From positions 2,666,001 to 2,730,000 of the forward strand of contig CM056874.1 of NCBI GenBank assembly GCA_029876055.1: a stretch of DNA of 64,000 nt, in the 5' to 3' direction. This document shows, one piece after another, positions 21,293 to 31,790 of the stretch. A model generated the notes under the pieces. It was given only the letters and a program-made list of their open reading frames with translations. It had not been told where the DNA came from and ran no database searches. The DNA is from Madurella fahalii. Taxonomy: Eukaryota > Ascomycota > Sordariomycetes > Sordariales. Numbering within the stretch: position 1 is the first letter of the stretch; the number at the start of each line of letters is the position of its first letter. The translations under genes and the position numbers were made by a program.

Positions 21293-21595
21293 GTCCAGCA
21301 AAAGTACACTCTTCGATACAGCGGTGGCTTGGTACCCGATGTTGTTCAGGCCTTGGTTAAGAAGCACGGCATCTATGTCTCCCAAGTTACGGAGAAAAGC
21401 AAGGCGAAGCTGAGGCGGTTGTATGAGTTATGGCCCATTGCTCTAAGTGTTGAATGCGTCGGGGGCAGAGCTGTGGATCCAGCTGATGGGAAGGATATTC
21501 TCGCAGTGTCACTAGAGCATTGTGATGAGAGGGCCGGGTTCGTTTGCGGGACAACAGATAAAGTGGAGTTTGTAATTAGATTACTCCTTGATTAG
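21293..21595 (+). pseudogene. C-terminal fragment of a fructose/sedoheptulose bisphosphatase
   Basis: An intact open frame (ATG at 21263, stop at 21595) whose last 98 residues look like the C-terminal third of the fructose-1,6-bisphosphatase/sedoheptulose-1,7-bisphosphatase family: YTLRYSGGLVPDV (family LRYxGxxVxDV), KLRRLYE, an ExxGG turn (ECVGGRAVDPADG), and the closing FVCGTTDKVEFV. The N-terminal two thirds, with the metal-binding acidic sites, are absent: the sequence just upstream (SWLVGSSSHVQQ) shows no family similarity, and no splice donor leads to a missing exon. It is best read as a 5'-truncated relic from a duplication or transfer. The fragment itself has no stop or frameshift, so it may be young or may still be translated. 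Confidence 0.7.
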
Positions 21596-22021
21596 ACTAG
21601 TCTGCTGTAGGAGGTGTCTACTCGTCTGTTGCGGCGAATCCCGCAGCCTAATACATCTGAAAGAGCTCGCGGAAGCTGAAGGTGTGTAGTAGATTCGGTA
21701 TAACCAAAAGGAAAGTGTGTGGTAATCAGTGGCGAAAAGCGCTTATATGATGAATTGCGGTACCTAGGCTTCTGAAAGGGTCCCAATAAGGTGTCTCGGT
21801 AACGGCTAGTGGATTTGGTGAAGCCGAATAGTTTGCAATAACTAGTTCCTCGATAGTAACTGAATCAAATATAGTTTACTGCTTCCTAGGAGGCCACTTT
21901 CTCTGTAGCTAGTTCCCCAAACGAGTGAATATATAGATAACTTATTGCCGAAAGTAGTGTTCTATCTTGTTAAGGCAGACAATAGGTTATAATGGATTGA
22001 TCTACCTGCGTAGTGGTGGCC
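21596..22021. other. A/T-rich intergenic stretch
   Basis: Noticeably richer in A and T than its neighbours, with many TA dinucleotides and no open frame of note. Composition is consistent with RIP-mutated repeat DNA, but no partner copy was found here. Confidence 0.4.
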
Positions 22022-22950
22022 TCAGTCTCTCACACCCACTACGTTGTCATTGAGTTCATCTCCTCCATCCTTTTCTTTCTCCGTGATGGCTGTTGGCCCG
22101 GCACACTTCTTCCCCCGTGCCTCGATATATTTGTCCAGAGCCGCCAGCGCGTCTTTCGCCGTTGCAAACTCCCTCTTCCAGCATGCTAAAACCACCTCCC
22201 CCGCTGGCAAACCCCCGACATCATCCGGAAACTTTTTCCTGTTCGAAGTTGGGATACACAACCTTGTCTTCCCACTCCAGCCGGTCATCGACTTTGTCGA
22301 ACCGCCCCGGCGTCAGCTTGTACAGCCACCGTCCCGTGTGGATTGTATAGAATATCGATCCCATGCCGAACAAGTCTAGACGGACGCTCGACTGCCAGTT
22401 GAAGACGGGACTATAGAACGGGCCGTCGGGCAGGGACAGCCCGTCCAGGCCGAGCTCCTCGCACACCGAGCCACCAAAGTCGGCGGGCAGCAGGTCCCGC
22501 GCGCCCGGTGCCGTCTCGTGGACCAGGATGTTGCCCGGGCGGAGGTCTGAGTGCAGCACGCCGCGGCTGTGGATGTAGTCGAGGGCCTCGGCAAGCTGGC
22601 GGCACCAGAGCAGGCGCTGGTCCAGCGGGGTGGACGCGTGATGCTCGTCGAGGTACTCCTGGAGGTTGCCGTGGCTAGCTTCGCCGAGAAGGATGCCATC
22701 CCCTTGCCGGCCGAGATATCTGAGCGACAGCTGTGAGACGACGGCCGATAAAACGTAGATGTATCCGGGAATGATAATATCACCTGACAATCCTGGGGTG
22801 CTGGCCCAGTCTCTCAAGGATTTGCCGCTCCACAGAGAAGTTATTTGCAAACCGTTTGTCAAAGTATTCCTCTCCAAGCTGATGAGGTTTCTTTACCACA
22901 ATACCCGGAGATACAGGTTCGATGCTGCCTGTTGAGCCATACACAGGCAT
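22022..22950 (-). pseudogene. Fungal kinase-like gene with a +1 frameshift
   Basis: Two exons, 22950-22784 and 22719-22022, with a 64-base intron (junction HPRIV/RYLGRQ). The kinase fold is clear: IVVKKP lysine near residue 20, catalytic loop HSDLRPGNILV (112-122), and intact DFG (136-138). The frame breaks at a run of five A on the coding strand (plus-strand T run 22233-22237). The upstream frame ends QEKVSG-stop, whereas the next frame continues FPDDVGGLPAGEVVLACWKR to a stop at 22022. Four A instead of five would restore 287 residues, so either one base was inserted or the assembly has a homopolymer error. It is related to the kinases at 3.7-4.6 and 31.8-32.6 kb. Confidence 0.75.
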
Positions 22951-24497
22951 TGCTGCTTCTCGCTTGTGGAGTGAAAACTGGTAAGCTGGGTGTTTTACTC
23001 GAGCGGGTGTCTGGTCAATCTGTTTTGGGATCGAGGCAAAGTTCAGGTAGGAAACCTCAGGTACTTTGGTCTTGCATACATTTAACACACTAAGCGGTGT
23101 GGGTTCCCAGCTCCAAAACTCCCAACTCAGCTGCTGTGCCTTGTAATTTGCCAGACGTATAAAGTAGGGCCGCAAACGCGTTTGGTTGGCCAGGAGTTTG
23201 CAACGCGTTGGTGGAACTTATGGCCATAAGATTGGGGATCACACTGTGGTTAGAGATGGGAAACGGAGTTGGGAAACGGGATAGTAAGACATTAAGCGGG
23301 TACGAGGTCTACCGTTTTAATCCTCAGAAAACGTCTTCGATACGTGACTTAAAGCCGTGTTGTACTGTAATTGGGAGTGCATGCGGAAGAGATGGGAAAA
23401 GTTGAGCTGCCTGATTAAGCTCATTTGTCAGGCGTTACACACGGGATACTATAATATGCGGTTGGCTCTTAAGCTGGGTCACTCCGCAAGCAGGAAATCG
23501 TTTGCACAGCACCGTGCTCTTGCAGCACCCACTCCGTCACTTCCTATGAGTGGACGCCGGAGATGGCTCCCGAGAAGTAACGTTTTAAACAGTGCCTTGT
23601 CAAAGAAAAATTTTTGTTGTACACTGTTATTGGTACGGGTGCAGACAGAGCTTCTGCGGGGCCACCAAGGCAGTCCCCCCATGAACTCAACTCGAAATGC
23701 GGTGGTCGTGGCCAGTGGCATTTGTTTCGCCTCCTCGATTTCTACTTACGCACTTCGCTAGTGCCGTAGAATCTTCGTTTACCTCGCCGGTGACATGTTT
23801 TCCAGGTCACATCTTTGTGCCTTCAACATTCTGCACCTTAGCAGTGGCACTCGTGTCGGCAGCTATGGGTAGCAGCGGCGTGAAGGGGAAAGTACCCGTC
23901 AGCATGATGTTTGTCTGCCCCGGCAAACCGATCATACAGTGTATCATGCAGCCGCGGCCGCATCGCCGCCAATCGCCGATGGGACTCGCCCTGAGGGAAC
24001 AATCAATCACCAGGGGAAAGTTAGTAAGTCATCCCGAGCTGGGCTGCAAGGTCGGCGCTAATTCCGCAGACAGGCATCGTAGGCGGAAATAGCACGGAGA
24101 GAGAAAGAATGAATGTATATTGTCGGAACCGCAATGAAGCGAAATATCCGGCAGTTGCGGTATAGATATATCATCGACTCAGGCGCAAGATGATTATCCC
24201 ACTTGCAGCTCGTATGTTAACGCTTGACACCCGTTCTCATAGTCTTTATCCTCCAGGACATAAATCTGACATGAAATGCAGCAGAAAATGATGTAAGCGG
24301 GCTGTAATTGAACCGTCGACGTGTTGAGGGACCCAGCTGTGTGATGGTGTTGGCAGATGAAGGACGAAGGTGGGCGGCGCACGCTTATTGAAGTTATATA
24401 ACCAGATAGCCACTTTTGGTTGAGACAATCGGATCTTTCTCTCCGCCTTTCAACTTATGATATGCTCCCCCAGCTTTTCCTTTAGCGATAGCAGATG
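22951..24497. other. 1.5 kb gene-poor stretch with repeat B copy 2
   Basis: Holds repeat family B at 23118-23240 and otherwise only short unrecognised open frames. A TATA-like element cannot be singled out. Confidence 0.4.
23118..23240 (-). repeat. Dispersed repeat family B, copy 2 (inverted)
   Basis: Reverse complement aligns with 9345-9465 across the whole unit: AGTTCCACCAACGCGTTGCA, then GGCCAACCAAACGCGTTTGC, then TTACAAGGCACAGCAGCTGA. Several sites have A here where copy 1 has G, as RIP would produce. The two copies lie in opposite orientation about 13.7 kb apart and bracket the MFS, fructosamine kinase, NLR and bisphosphatase-fragment block. Confidence 0.65.
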
Positions 24498-25397
24498 CTA
24501 CATCTCTACTTTGACACAGTGAGCCAAGAGCCACTCGCGACACCGCTCCGTGTTATCCTCCTCGCCCTGTAGCGCAGCGCCGGGTCCTTTTCTCTTCCAA
24601 TACGGCTGCTCGAACCACTCGGGCCAGAAACCACCATACTCCCAGTCGATGATGGCGTTGATCTTGAGTGTCTCGGGGTCGACGATGACATTATGCTGAC
24701 CCAGATCATTGTGACAGAAGACGTAGCTCCCCTTCTCAAGATCGGGCTTCGGCCGCCAGCAACTGTGGTGGTTCCAGAACCGGCTGTGGACCCGGTTGGG
24801 AGCACATAGCAGCGTCTGGCCTGGCACGCCGGGCGTGTCAGATCGGAGCGACTTTAGCGTAGCAATATGCTCCAGCAGCTCCTTGGTGACCACCTGTTTC
24901 TGCTCCTCGGTGAGCTGGAACATGCTGACCCCCGGCACGAGTTCGGTACTGAAGTAGAATACCCCGTCGTCCTCAAAGGTGTGCTGCAGGCGCGGGAGCG
25001 GGATGTCTGTCTTCTCCCGGAGGTACACCAGGATCGCGGCGTCTGTCTTCCATCGCTGGGGCAGGCAGGCGGATGGTGTCCAGTGGGTGGCCGTTGTCAT
25101 CCATTCGTGCCGCCGAAGGGTACGCTTGATAAACGAATTCCCCACCTCATAGTATTTTTTATCCGGAGTAACTCCAGTGCAGCTTGCTTCACGGTGCTTG
25201 TTCATATCTTGGTTGGACACCATTTTGGTAACGGGGAGGACAAGTAGGATAAAGTAAGGAAGGGCAAAAGGCAATTGAAGAAAACCGCAAACAAGAAACA
25301 CAGCTGCCCTTCCGTAAGTGTTTAGAGGTAGGTGAACAAGAATGCTTTTCGCGAAGATCCGTATGACTATTGTGACAATCGCAACTGCTGCACTCAT
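24498..25397 (-). CDS. APH/choline-kinase-fold phosphotransferase with N-terminal membrane segment
   Basis: Single exon, 299 residues from ATG 25397. The first 60 residues hold hydrophobic stretches (AAVAIVTIVIRIFA and AVFLVCGFLQLPFALPYFIL) that could anchor it in a membrane. A phosphotransferase domain follows: a VYLREKTDIPLPRL segment, catalytic loop FCHNDLGQHNVIVD (227-240; H229, D231, N236), and the metal aspartate in AIIDWEYGGFWPE (D251). This is the usual order in fungal APH-domain proteins, whose natural substrates are mostly unknown. The N-lobe is shorter than in the APH pseudogene at 7.2-8.8 kb, and the glycine loop and lysine are hard to place, so nucleotide binding may be altered. 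No lesion is visible in the frame. Confidence 0.8.
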   Translation of the reverse strand: MSAAVAIVTIVIRIFAKSILVHLPLNTYGRAAVFLVCGFLQLPFALPYFILLVLPVTKMVSNQDMNKHREASCTGVTPDKKYYEVGNSFIKRTLRRHEWMTTATHWTPSACLPQRWKTDAAILVYLREKTDIPLPRLQHTFEDDGVFYFSTELVPGVSMFQLTEEQKQVVTKELLEHIATLKSLRSDTPGVPGQTLLCAPNRVHSRFWNHHSCWRPKPDLEKGSYVFCHNDLGQHNVIVDPETLKINAIIDWEYGGFWPEWFEQPYWKRKGPGAALQGEEDNTERCREWLLAHCVKVEM

Positions 25398-26760
25398 GGA
25401 TGGGCCCGCCAAAATCCGGTGAGCCGCGTCTAACAATACCTAAGGTACTCAGAATCCCGGTCCACGCCTGTCAGTCACCCCAAGATTCTACAGAACAGTA
25501 TAACATCAGCGCACTACTAAATGTCCTAGAGGGCATACCGTTAGAAGGTTTAATGGCTAAGATTCCACTGCATTCACCAGATGGGTTTGAGATATTCCTA
25601 GAGGCCTTGAGTACATTGTCCAGTCTAAAATCCTCTCCCGCAGTGCTCCCTCCCGACTCCTTAACACATCGCGCAGTCGACCCTGAGAATCTGTTTGGAT
25701 GTGATTTTCAGGCCCATGTACAATGGCCGTGGGAACGGCTCTTCTACTCGCAGTATTGATGGGGATGGCCGGGCTTGCGGCTCATCGGCGTCGTTATCGC
25801 TCCGGTTTGTTGACGGCCAGCATCTCCTGACCCTTGTGTTTCAAGCCCAAACTGTTCGGCAAATCCGGGATCTAAACTTCCCGGCCACTTTCCTTCTTTC
25901 CTCACCTAAGAGTGCACGGACTTCATCAAGCCCGCGGCGCAGAACGACAAATCTCGTGATGGGCGAGATGGAAGAGAGGGTGGATGGGGCACCGAGGGGG
26001 AGTAAAAGGGTTTCTATTTCTCTTTTCCATTTTTATTCTATATAGGAACTAGGCAGCTGGGCTAACCTCTCGGTAAAATCTCAGGCAGCATCTACAATAT
26101 CTTCAGTAACCGTCCCTTAAAAGTGCTCATACATGTTAAGCGCCTCCGTCTCCGCCACGTTACCGTACAGTTCGCATATCTCCTTTCCACCTTTTCACTT
26201 CACAATGTGTTTCATGCCGCCGTCATCCAGCTTTCTATCGCCACAAATCCCCTCAACCTCCCACTCTTCCTCCCCGCCGGCGTCGACAACCACTAAGAGT
26301 GCCCGGGAGTGATCACACAATTACCGAGCCCGGCTTCGGCGGAGGCGGGGATCGGCGGTCTTGAGCTTGGATACCTCACTTCAATGGCCCCAGATATACG
26401 TCCTGGAAAACACTCGGCGATCTTGGGCCAGGAGAGCCCTTCTCCATTAACTAGTGGATTTCTGCATCATCCTCTAGCATACATCCCGCCCTTCTCGAAG
26501 TTGGCTTGGCCTTAGCCATAGTGGGTTGATTGGTCTACACTACTTCCGTTCGGCAATTTCTACGCCTGCGGCAACACGGGGATTCGCTCTTGATATAATC
26601 TTGTACTCTTCAGTTTCCGAGCCCTCAAGATGCGGGGAAACTGTAATTGAGTCCGCTGACAGCTCGGCCCGGGAGGATAGGACTGGTCTGGATGGGCAGG
26701 GGTCAGCAAAAAAGCATGCTTGTAAATACTATGAATTGAGCTTATGTTTCATGCCAAGAT
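25398..26760. other. 1.36 kb without a supportable gene
   Basis: A plus-strand frame at 25400-25759 begins three bases from the start of the divergent APH gene and has no recognisable motif. Further along, frames are short and broken. Possible decayed coding sequence near 26320-26600 (a protein-like frame with several stops) cannot be identified. Confidence 0.4.
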
Positions 26761-28723
26761 TTACATTGTGAGTCGATATGTTCTTCCATCCTTCCGTCTA
26801 ACATCTCTCCCTGAGGTAAGGGACGGAGAGCCTGGTAAATGATTGCCTGTAATATGAGCCTCCTCTGGCGGTGCCGGGCCATCGCTCACATGGCTCTCTT
26901 GCAGTTTGGCTAGCGAGTCAGGAGCGATAGCAATATGGCCCGCGCAGGAGCAGTCTCTCTCGCCGCACTTGATCAGCTTGAATAACTTGCCCTCTTCCGG
27001 CTTGGGGAGTTCCTCGCAGCACTTCCAGCTCTGCTCTGGGGAACCCCGTCCGCATTCGTAGACGTTGCAGAGCAGGTGGACGACAGACAGGGCCTTGAAC
27101 CGGGTCCACCTGTCGTTGTTCCACTGGACACCGTGTTGGGCCTCCGGTCCCTCCGCCAAGGCATCGGAGTGGGCGTCGTGGTGTAGGTGGAGTTTTAGCT
27201 TGAGCAATATCTTTACCAACAGCAGAGCAACCAATATAACGGCAATGGTGATCAGGCCAGTAAGGGAAAAGGTCTGAACATCCGGAGTCGACACAACAAA
27301 TTGGTCAGCACCTTCGCGCGGCAGCCCATCTGAGCCTACAAAGATATTGCTGCTTCTTCTTTGGTGCCCGGTTGGCTCGAATAGGGTGCAGTCGACAAAA
27401 ACGTTCTGTGAGTTGACGAAACTGGCCACAACTAGACGCTCCATGTCTCGGTGGATGCTAGCTACGCTAGCGTCGATGAGACCGCGGATGGAGTCGGATG
27501 ACGAGACGACGGAGTCGAGCGCCGACGCGCCGGCGGCTCTGCCGACAATCAGGATCCTGGGTACAGCGAACGCGGACTCCAGCACACGGAGCAAGACCTC
27601 GGGAACCCTCATACCGGGCTGATTCCGAAGGCCGTAGACGCTCGGAACGGTCTGCGCCCCGTAGCTCCACTTGTCTTGCTGCCAACAGGAGAGGGCTGGC
27701 CTGCCGCGCTTCACCCAGAATTTCGCGTCGTAAATTGCCGAGCTGGTCGAATTCCGGAGCTCTGTCGCATACCATGGGTCGGACCCCGCCGAGATGCTCG
27801 CTCGATGGGCGGAACCGACTAGGATGGCATACGAAACGTTACCATCCCTAGACGACTGATGTGCCGCATCTGGGTGTACAACGAAAAAAAGTTCTCGGTG
27901 CATAGTTATAGTGAGGCTCGCTTATGAAAACCGCGTGCAGCATCATGCTTTGGTTCAGCCATAAGTGGTATGCATCTGCGACTTCCCCTCCCAGCTCCAT
28001 GTCGAGCCAACTGTACTCGGTCCTGCAGCTACCCGTGACCGCCAATACGAGGTCGGATGCCTGCTCGAGGCCGAGGTCCACTCCGGTGATGTTGTACGAA
28101 TACGTCAACCCATACATAGGTTCTGAACTGTCCCCGCTCGAACGGACGAGAGTGTCGGGGGTAACCTGCACCTTGGACCGCATCCTCACCCTTGCGATAT
28201 CTACGCTGCTCAGAGCTCGTAGGACCGCAGTACTTTGGAGCGCGGAAAAAACGGAATCAGCCAGATCGTCATCAGGTGGAGGGCTTGGTGGGTAGAACAA
28301 GAGGCTCGACCGCACCGGAGCGACGTTGCCGATCTGGAGAAGAGGGGGTCCGATGATGCCCATCACTATGCCAAAGTTGAAGATTCCAAGAGCCATGGTG
28401 CCGAGTGTTAAGCCGTAGAGGGAGTCCTGCCAGAGCAGCGGCTGTCCAGGCTTCCTGCCGCGGAAGGAGCCTATGCTGTCGTATGCGAAAGCCGCGATCC
28501 CCTTGAAAGCGGTCCATGGATCAGGGGCATTGCGTAGCGTCACCAAGGCGACGGATCGGCGCTGCGTCGAATCGCGTGAGGCCGAATACAGGGCCACGGA
28601 AGCAGCGAGCCCCCAGATCCACGGGAAAATCAGGGTGAGGATGACAGAGAGGGCTGCGTTGATGAACTGGCTGCTGTCGGTAGTGAAGGCAATCGCCCAG
28701 ACATCACCGCTGTCGGTCGGCAT
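26761..28723 (-). pseudogene. Multi-span membrane protein with one-base frameshift
   Basis: ATG at 28723. Two overlapping frames join into about 653 residues if one base is removed from a run of seven T on the coding strand (plus-strand A run 27884-27890). The first frame ends RTFFRCTPRCGTSVV; the continuing frame reads FFVVHPDAAHQSSRDGNVSY. The N-terminal half has two or three membrane helices (AALSVILTLIFPWIWGLAA, TLGTMALGIFNFGIVMGIIG). A large, probably extracytoplasmic, middle has N-linked sequons (NIT, NQS, NVS). One strong helix follows (LITIAVILVALLLVKILL), then a cytoplasmic tail with cysteines (CCEELPKPEEG, CGERDCSCAGH). This resembles orphan fungal membrane proteins of unknown function. 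The homopolymer site makes an assembly error as likely as a true mutation. Confidence 0.65.
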
Positions 28724-30050
28724 TCTGAACGGCTTCGTGACGAGATACGCGGTTCCGGAGGGGTAACATATGCATCAGACATGTCGCGTCGTCGCGGCTG
28801 CTTCTGAAGCCGGGCGATTATAAATCGGGTCGTGGGTGGAGGCTATGGTGAGTTGCGTGGGCGCCTAATGTGGCGGCACGGCCATACCATGTACAGTATA
28901 TATATACCTTGACACTACTACGGTACCGTACATCACTCACGAACTCACACATGGATATAGAAGCATGGGTGATGAGGAGACGGACAGGCGGAGTAAGAAG
29001 CTGGAGTCATGGTCCGAATCGACCACCTCAGACCGGGGTGAACAACAGCCTAGTTGGGCTCCTGCCTGAGATTAGCGCGACACCATTCAGAGATGCCCCT
29101 TTAAGCCCTGTTATCAAGAACACATATGCACACACTCATGGAGCCAGCCTGCCTGCCCGCCTTTCCCGGCGAAAATACCACTGGCTCCGCTCACGGACTT
29201 CTGGTTAGAACAAGGTGGTGTGCAGATATCGATCGGCAATGATCAACAATGGCTGCAGCGTTTTGGTGTTGCTGCAGTCACTTACAGAGGGGTCTGGCCA
29301 CTACATGTCTTAGAGGCCTACACGTAATTAGTGGGCGGTCGGTGACTTGGCTGGGCTGCTGTGCTCCGACATGCGAGTCTGCGCCCAATGAGGAGGTTGG
29401 GCTATTCTTCAACCAAAGCAGAGCTGGATACTGTTAGCTGACTGGGGGGCTGGGGCCGTAAGTCACCGTCGTGCTCCACTGATATCGAGGGCAGAATCCG
29501 CAGAGCTGCAGCATTCAGCTCATCTTCGGCGCGCGATTTTTTTCTTTTTTCTTTTTTCTCTTCGACAGACAGCTTTGACCTACGGAGGCTTAATCGTATG
29601 CAAATTATCGTTGGCTACCAATTGACTGACACTCTTTGCCATTGCTGGCACGCTTGTTGGATTTTCGACCCACCACCGGCCCTTCCCGGACGCCAATGAA
29701 TGACCAACCAAACGATGACCGCGACGGAAAGGCTTTTTACATATCATACCTACACATGGGTACGCGCGAAGTGGGGATTCGAAGCGGGATCAACCACCGC
29801 ATTACCACCGAAAAGGGCGCCACGATTGCTGCCACGACCGAAGGCTCACGCCTCTTTGTGTTTGGCCATGGTTATCCGTATCGCGGACGCCTGTCATTCG
29901 GGGAAGCGCATTCCGTACATAACAGGGACGCTAAAGCCCGGTAATGTTGCTGATATATAAATATTCTGATACTTTCCTATCAAGACCCTCCCAAAAATTC
30001 CTACTCTGCGCTACTTATCTCACAGAGCACCATTCATTGCCGCGTCCAGG
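28724..30050. other. 1.3 kb gene-poor stretch
   Basis: Short frames only. It contains a TATATATA tract near 28900 and a T-rich tract at about 29540-29560. The final hundred bases before 30051 are the likely promoter and leader of the small secreted protein gene. Confidence 0.4.
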
Positions 30051-30480
30051 ATGCCATCGGCCATTCGTTCCACGGTCCTCCTGGCCGGGCTCGTGTCTAT
30101 GATGATTCCGGCTTCGGTCCAGCACGCGCCAGCGCCTGTCCCCCGCGCTGCCGGTAATCGTGAAATTGACGTTGTTTGCAATTATGGCACGTGTTGGATC
30201 CCTAGGCCAGCGGTTAGTCTTTGTACCTAGAATCGTACTGTACATCGTAACTTGAAGCTAACGGACGCAGCTTGCGCACCCTTCTACAACAGCACCAACC
30301 GACCATGCCACATCAACCGACCCTCCCACGGCGGCATCAACCGAACCTTCCACAGCGGCACCTGTCCCCACCGGGTCAGCAGGGACAGTGGCCGGGTCAG
30401 CCGGCACTCCGGCCACGGCGGGTGCTAAGTCGGCGTTTTTAGTAGGCCTAGCGGTCTTGGTATGGATAGTTGTGAGATAG
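30051..30480 (+). CDS. Small secreted, probably GPI-anchored, Thr/Pro/Ala-rich protein
   Basis: Two exons, 30051-30212 and 30271-30480, with a 58-base intron (GTTAGT donor, branch-like GCTAAC, CGCAG acceptor). The product is 123 residues. An N-terminal signal peptide (IRSTVLLAGLVSMMIPASVQ) is followed by a short segment with two cysteines (VCNYGTCWIP). A Ser/Thr/Pro/Ala/Gly-rich stretch comes next, likely O-glycosylated (STTAPTDHATSTDPPTAAST). The end is hydrophobic (SAFLVGLAVLVWIVVR), preceded by small residues (AGTPATAGAKS) that could serve as a GPI attachment site. This is the layout of small fungal cell-surface proteins, but no family name can be given. Removing the intron turns two unrelated-looking frames into one protein with both sorting signals, which supports the model. 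Confidence 0.7.
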
Positions 30481-30924
30481 TGTTTCATGCGACTCGCCGT
30501 GGCCGATCGGGCTTTGAATACGATGACGACAACGAATTGGTGCTGCTAGCGCCCACTCAGCAGGGTACGCGGGAGGAGGTTGTGGTAGCAACGGGTTTTG
30601 TGGCGCCTCGGGCGAAGAAGAGACGTCGTGGACGCCGCCCTGCAGCTGCGCTGCCTCGTCATCAACGGCGCCGGCGTATCTTTAGGCCGGGCCAGTCAGA
30701 CTGCATCCTAGATAGAAACTAGAGCCGCGAACAGTACTGCTTTCAATGGGGCTCGTTGTGAACTCTCGATTGCCGCATGAAACCCGAAGCAGTGGGCTGG
30801 CTGGCTGGTGTAGCTCATAAGCCTCATATCGGTTCTGGATCTGCTTGTTGTCTCATTAGTGAGATGTCTTGAAAGCCAATGCACCGACCAACTAATTAAC
30901 GAGAAGGGCAATCAGGGTTGGGGC

Positions 30925-31240
30925 AACCACCGCCTCCCATTCGGAGGCGAAGTTGGTTGCTTTGTCCTGCGGCACTAGCCTGATAAAGCGGCGCACCGAG
31001 TCGATGGTCACGTCCTTGCCATCGATCTCAATGCTCCCTTCGCGGCAGTTGTGATACCGGAACATGAGACGAAAGACGGTTGACTTGCCACCACCCGACT
31101 CTTCCACGAAGCGGTCATGGTGCCTGGTTCAACATCATCTATGTAAACCACGTTGTCGACTATGACCGACTCCTTGTTCTGCACGTAGCGGATTTGGAGT
31201 GACGAATATCAGAAGTGGTACCGTTTGAACGAGGACGGGA
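30925..31240 (-). pseudogene. Relic of an ABC transporter ATP-binding domain
   Basis: The minus strand encodes a Walker A region and following strand typical of ABC-B transporters of the Atm1/Hmt1 kind: EESGGGKSTVFRLMFRYHNC, then GSIEIDGKDVTIDSVRR and the Q-loop VPQD. Upstream, in a frame shifted by one base, comes NKESVIVDNVVYIDDVEPGT, which fits the strand ahead of Walker A, so there is a frameshift near 31110. After the Q-loop, similarity stops: no signature LSGGQ, Walker B or membrane domain is present nearby. Only about 100 residues of a 600-1000 residue protein remain. It is a clear gene fossil, and the parent gene should be elsewhere in the genome. Confidence 0.75.
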
Positions 31241-31790
31241 GTTACATCGTCCTCTCACAGAACACCACGCACTGAAACCCTGTGGCGTAAGTTACCAGTA
31301 GAGAAAACTTCCTCGACGGGGCGTGCCCGCCCTTCAAGAGTGGTTTCCTCGGCCCGGGAGGTTCAGGAAGGCAAATATTTTCAGGTCGAGTAGATCCTAG
31401 GTTCACGACGACGAGGAAGGCGGGTGAAGTACATGGTCAAGTGGGAAGGATATAGGTACGAGAGTTAGGGGCCTGTTGCGTATATCAAGACACGTCCTCG
31501 AATGCTATAGCAGTCCTACGACAGAACGAGATTTTCCCCTCTTCCATATGAACTTCGGGCTGAGATTTCGGGGATGAATTATAGTTGCGAGTGGGATGAC
31601 ACCCACTTCAGTAAGTTGGTTTGTTAGAATAGAGCAGAACATTCATGCGTGCTTCACGCGATATTGATAAAGGAAGAGGCATTTTGCGAGCCTAAAAGAG
31701 ATGACATTGTGTATATGATTGATCTGGAGCATGTTGCCTCGATAGTGCGCGCAACAGTTAATCCTGATTTCCAGCTGCTCGTCCAGCAAA
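31241..31790. other. Gap with no supportable gene
   Basis: Frames here are short or antisense to the adjacent kinase relic. Nothing identified. Confidence 0.4.

Noticed and set aside
25400..25759. Plus-strand open frame of 119 codons
   Set aside because: Starts three bases from the divergent APH gene start, has no recognisable motif, and the region has no promoter space for it.
29636..29944. Plus-strand open frame of about 100 codons
   Set aside because: No motif, two overlapping frames of equal length, composition like noncoding DNA.
30462..30722. Arg-rich open frame after the small secreted protein gene
   Set aside because: Overlaps the end of that gene and looks like 3' UTR read in another frame.
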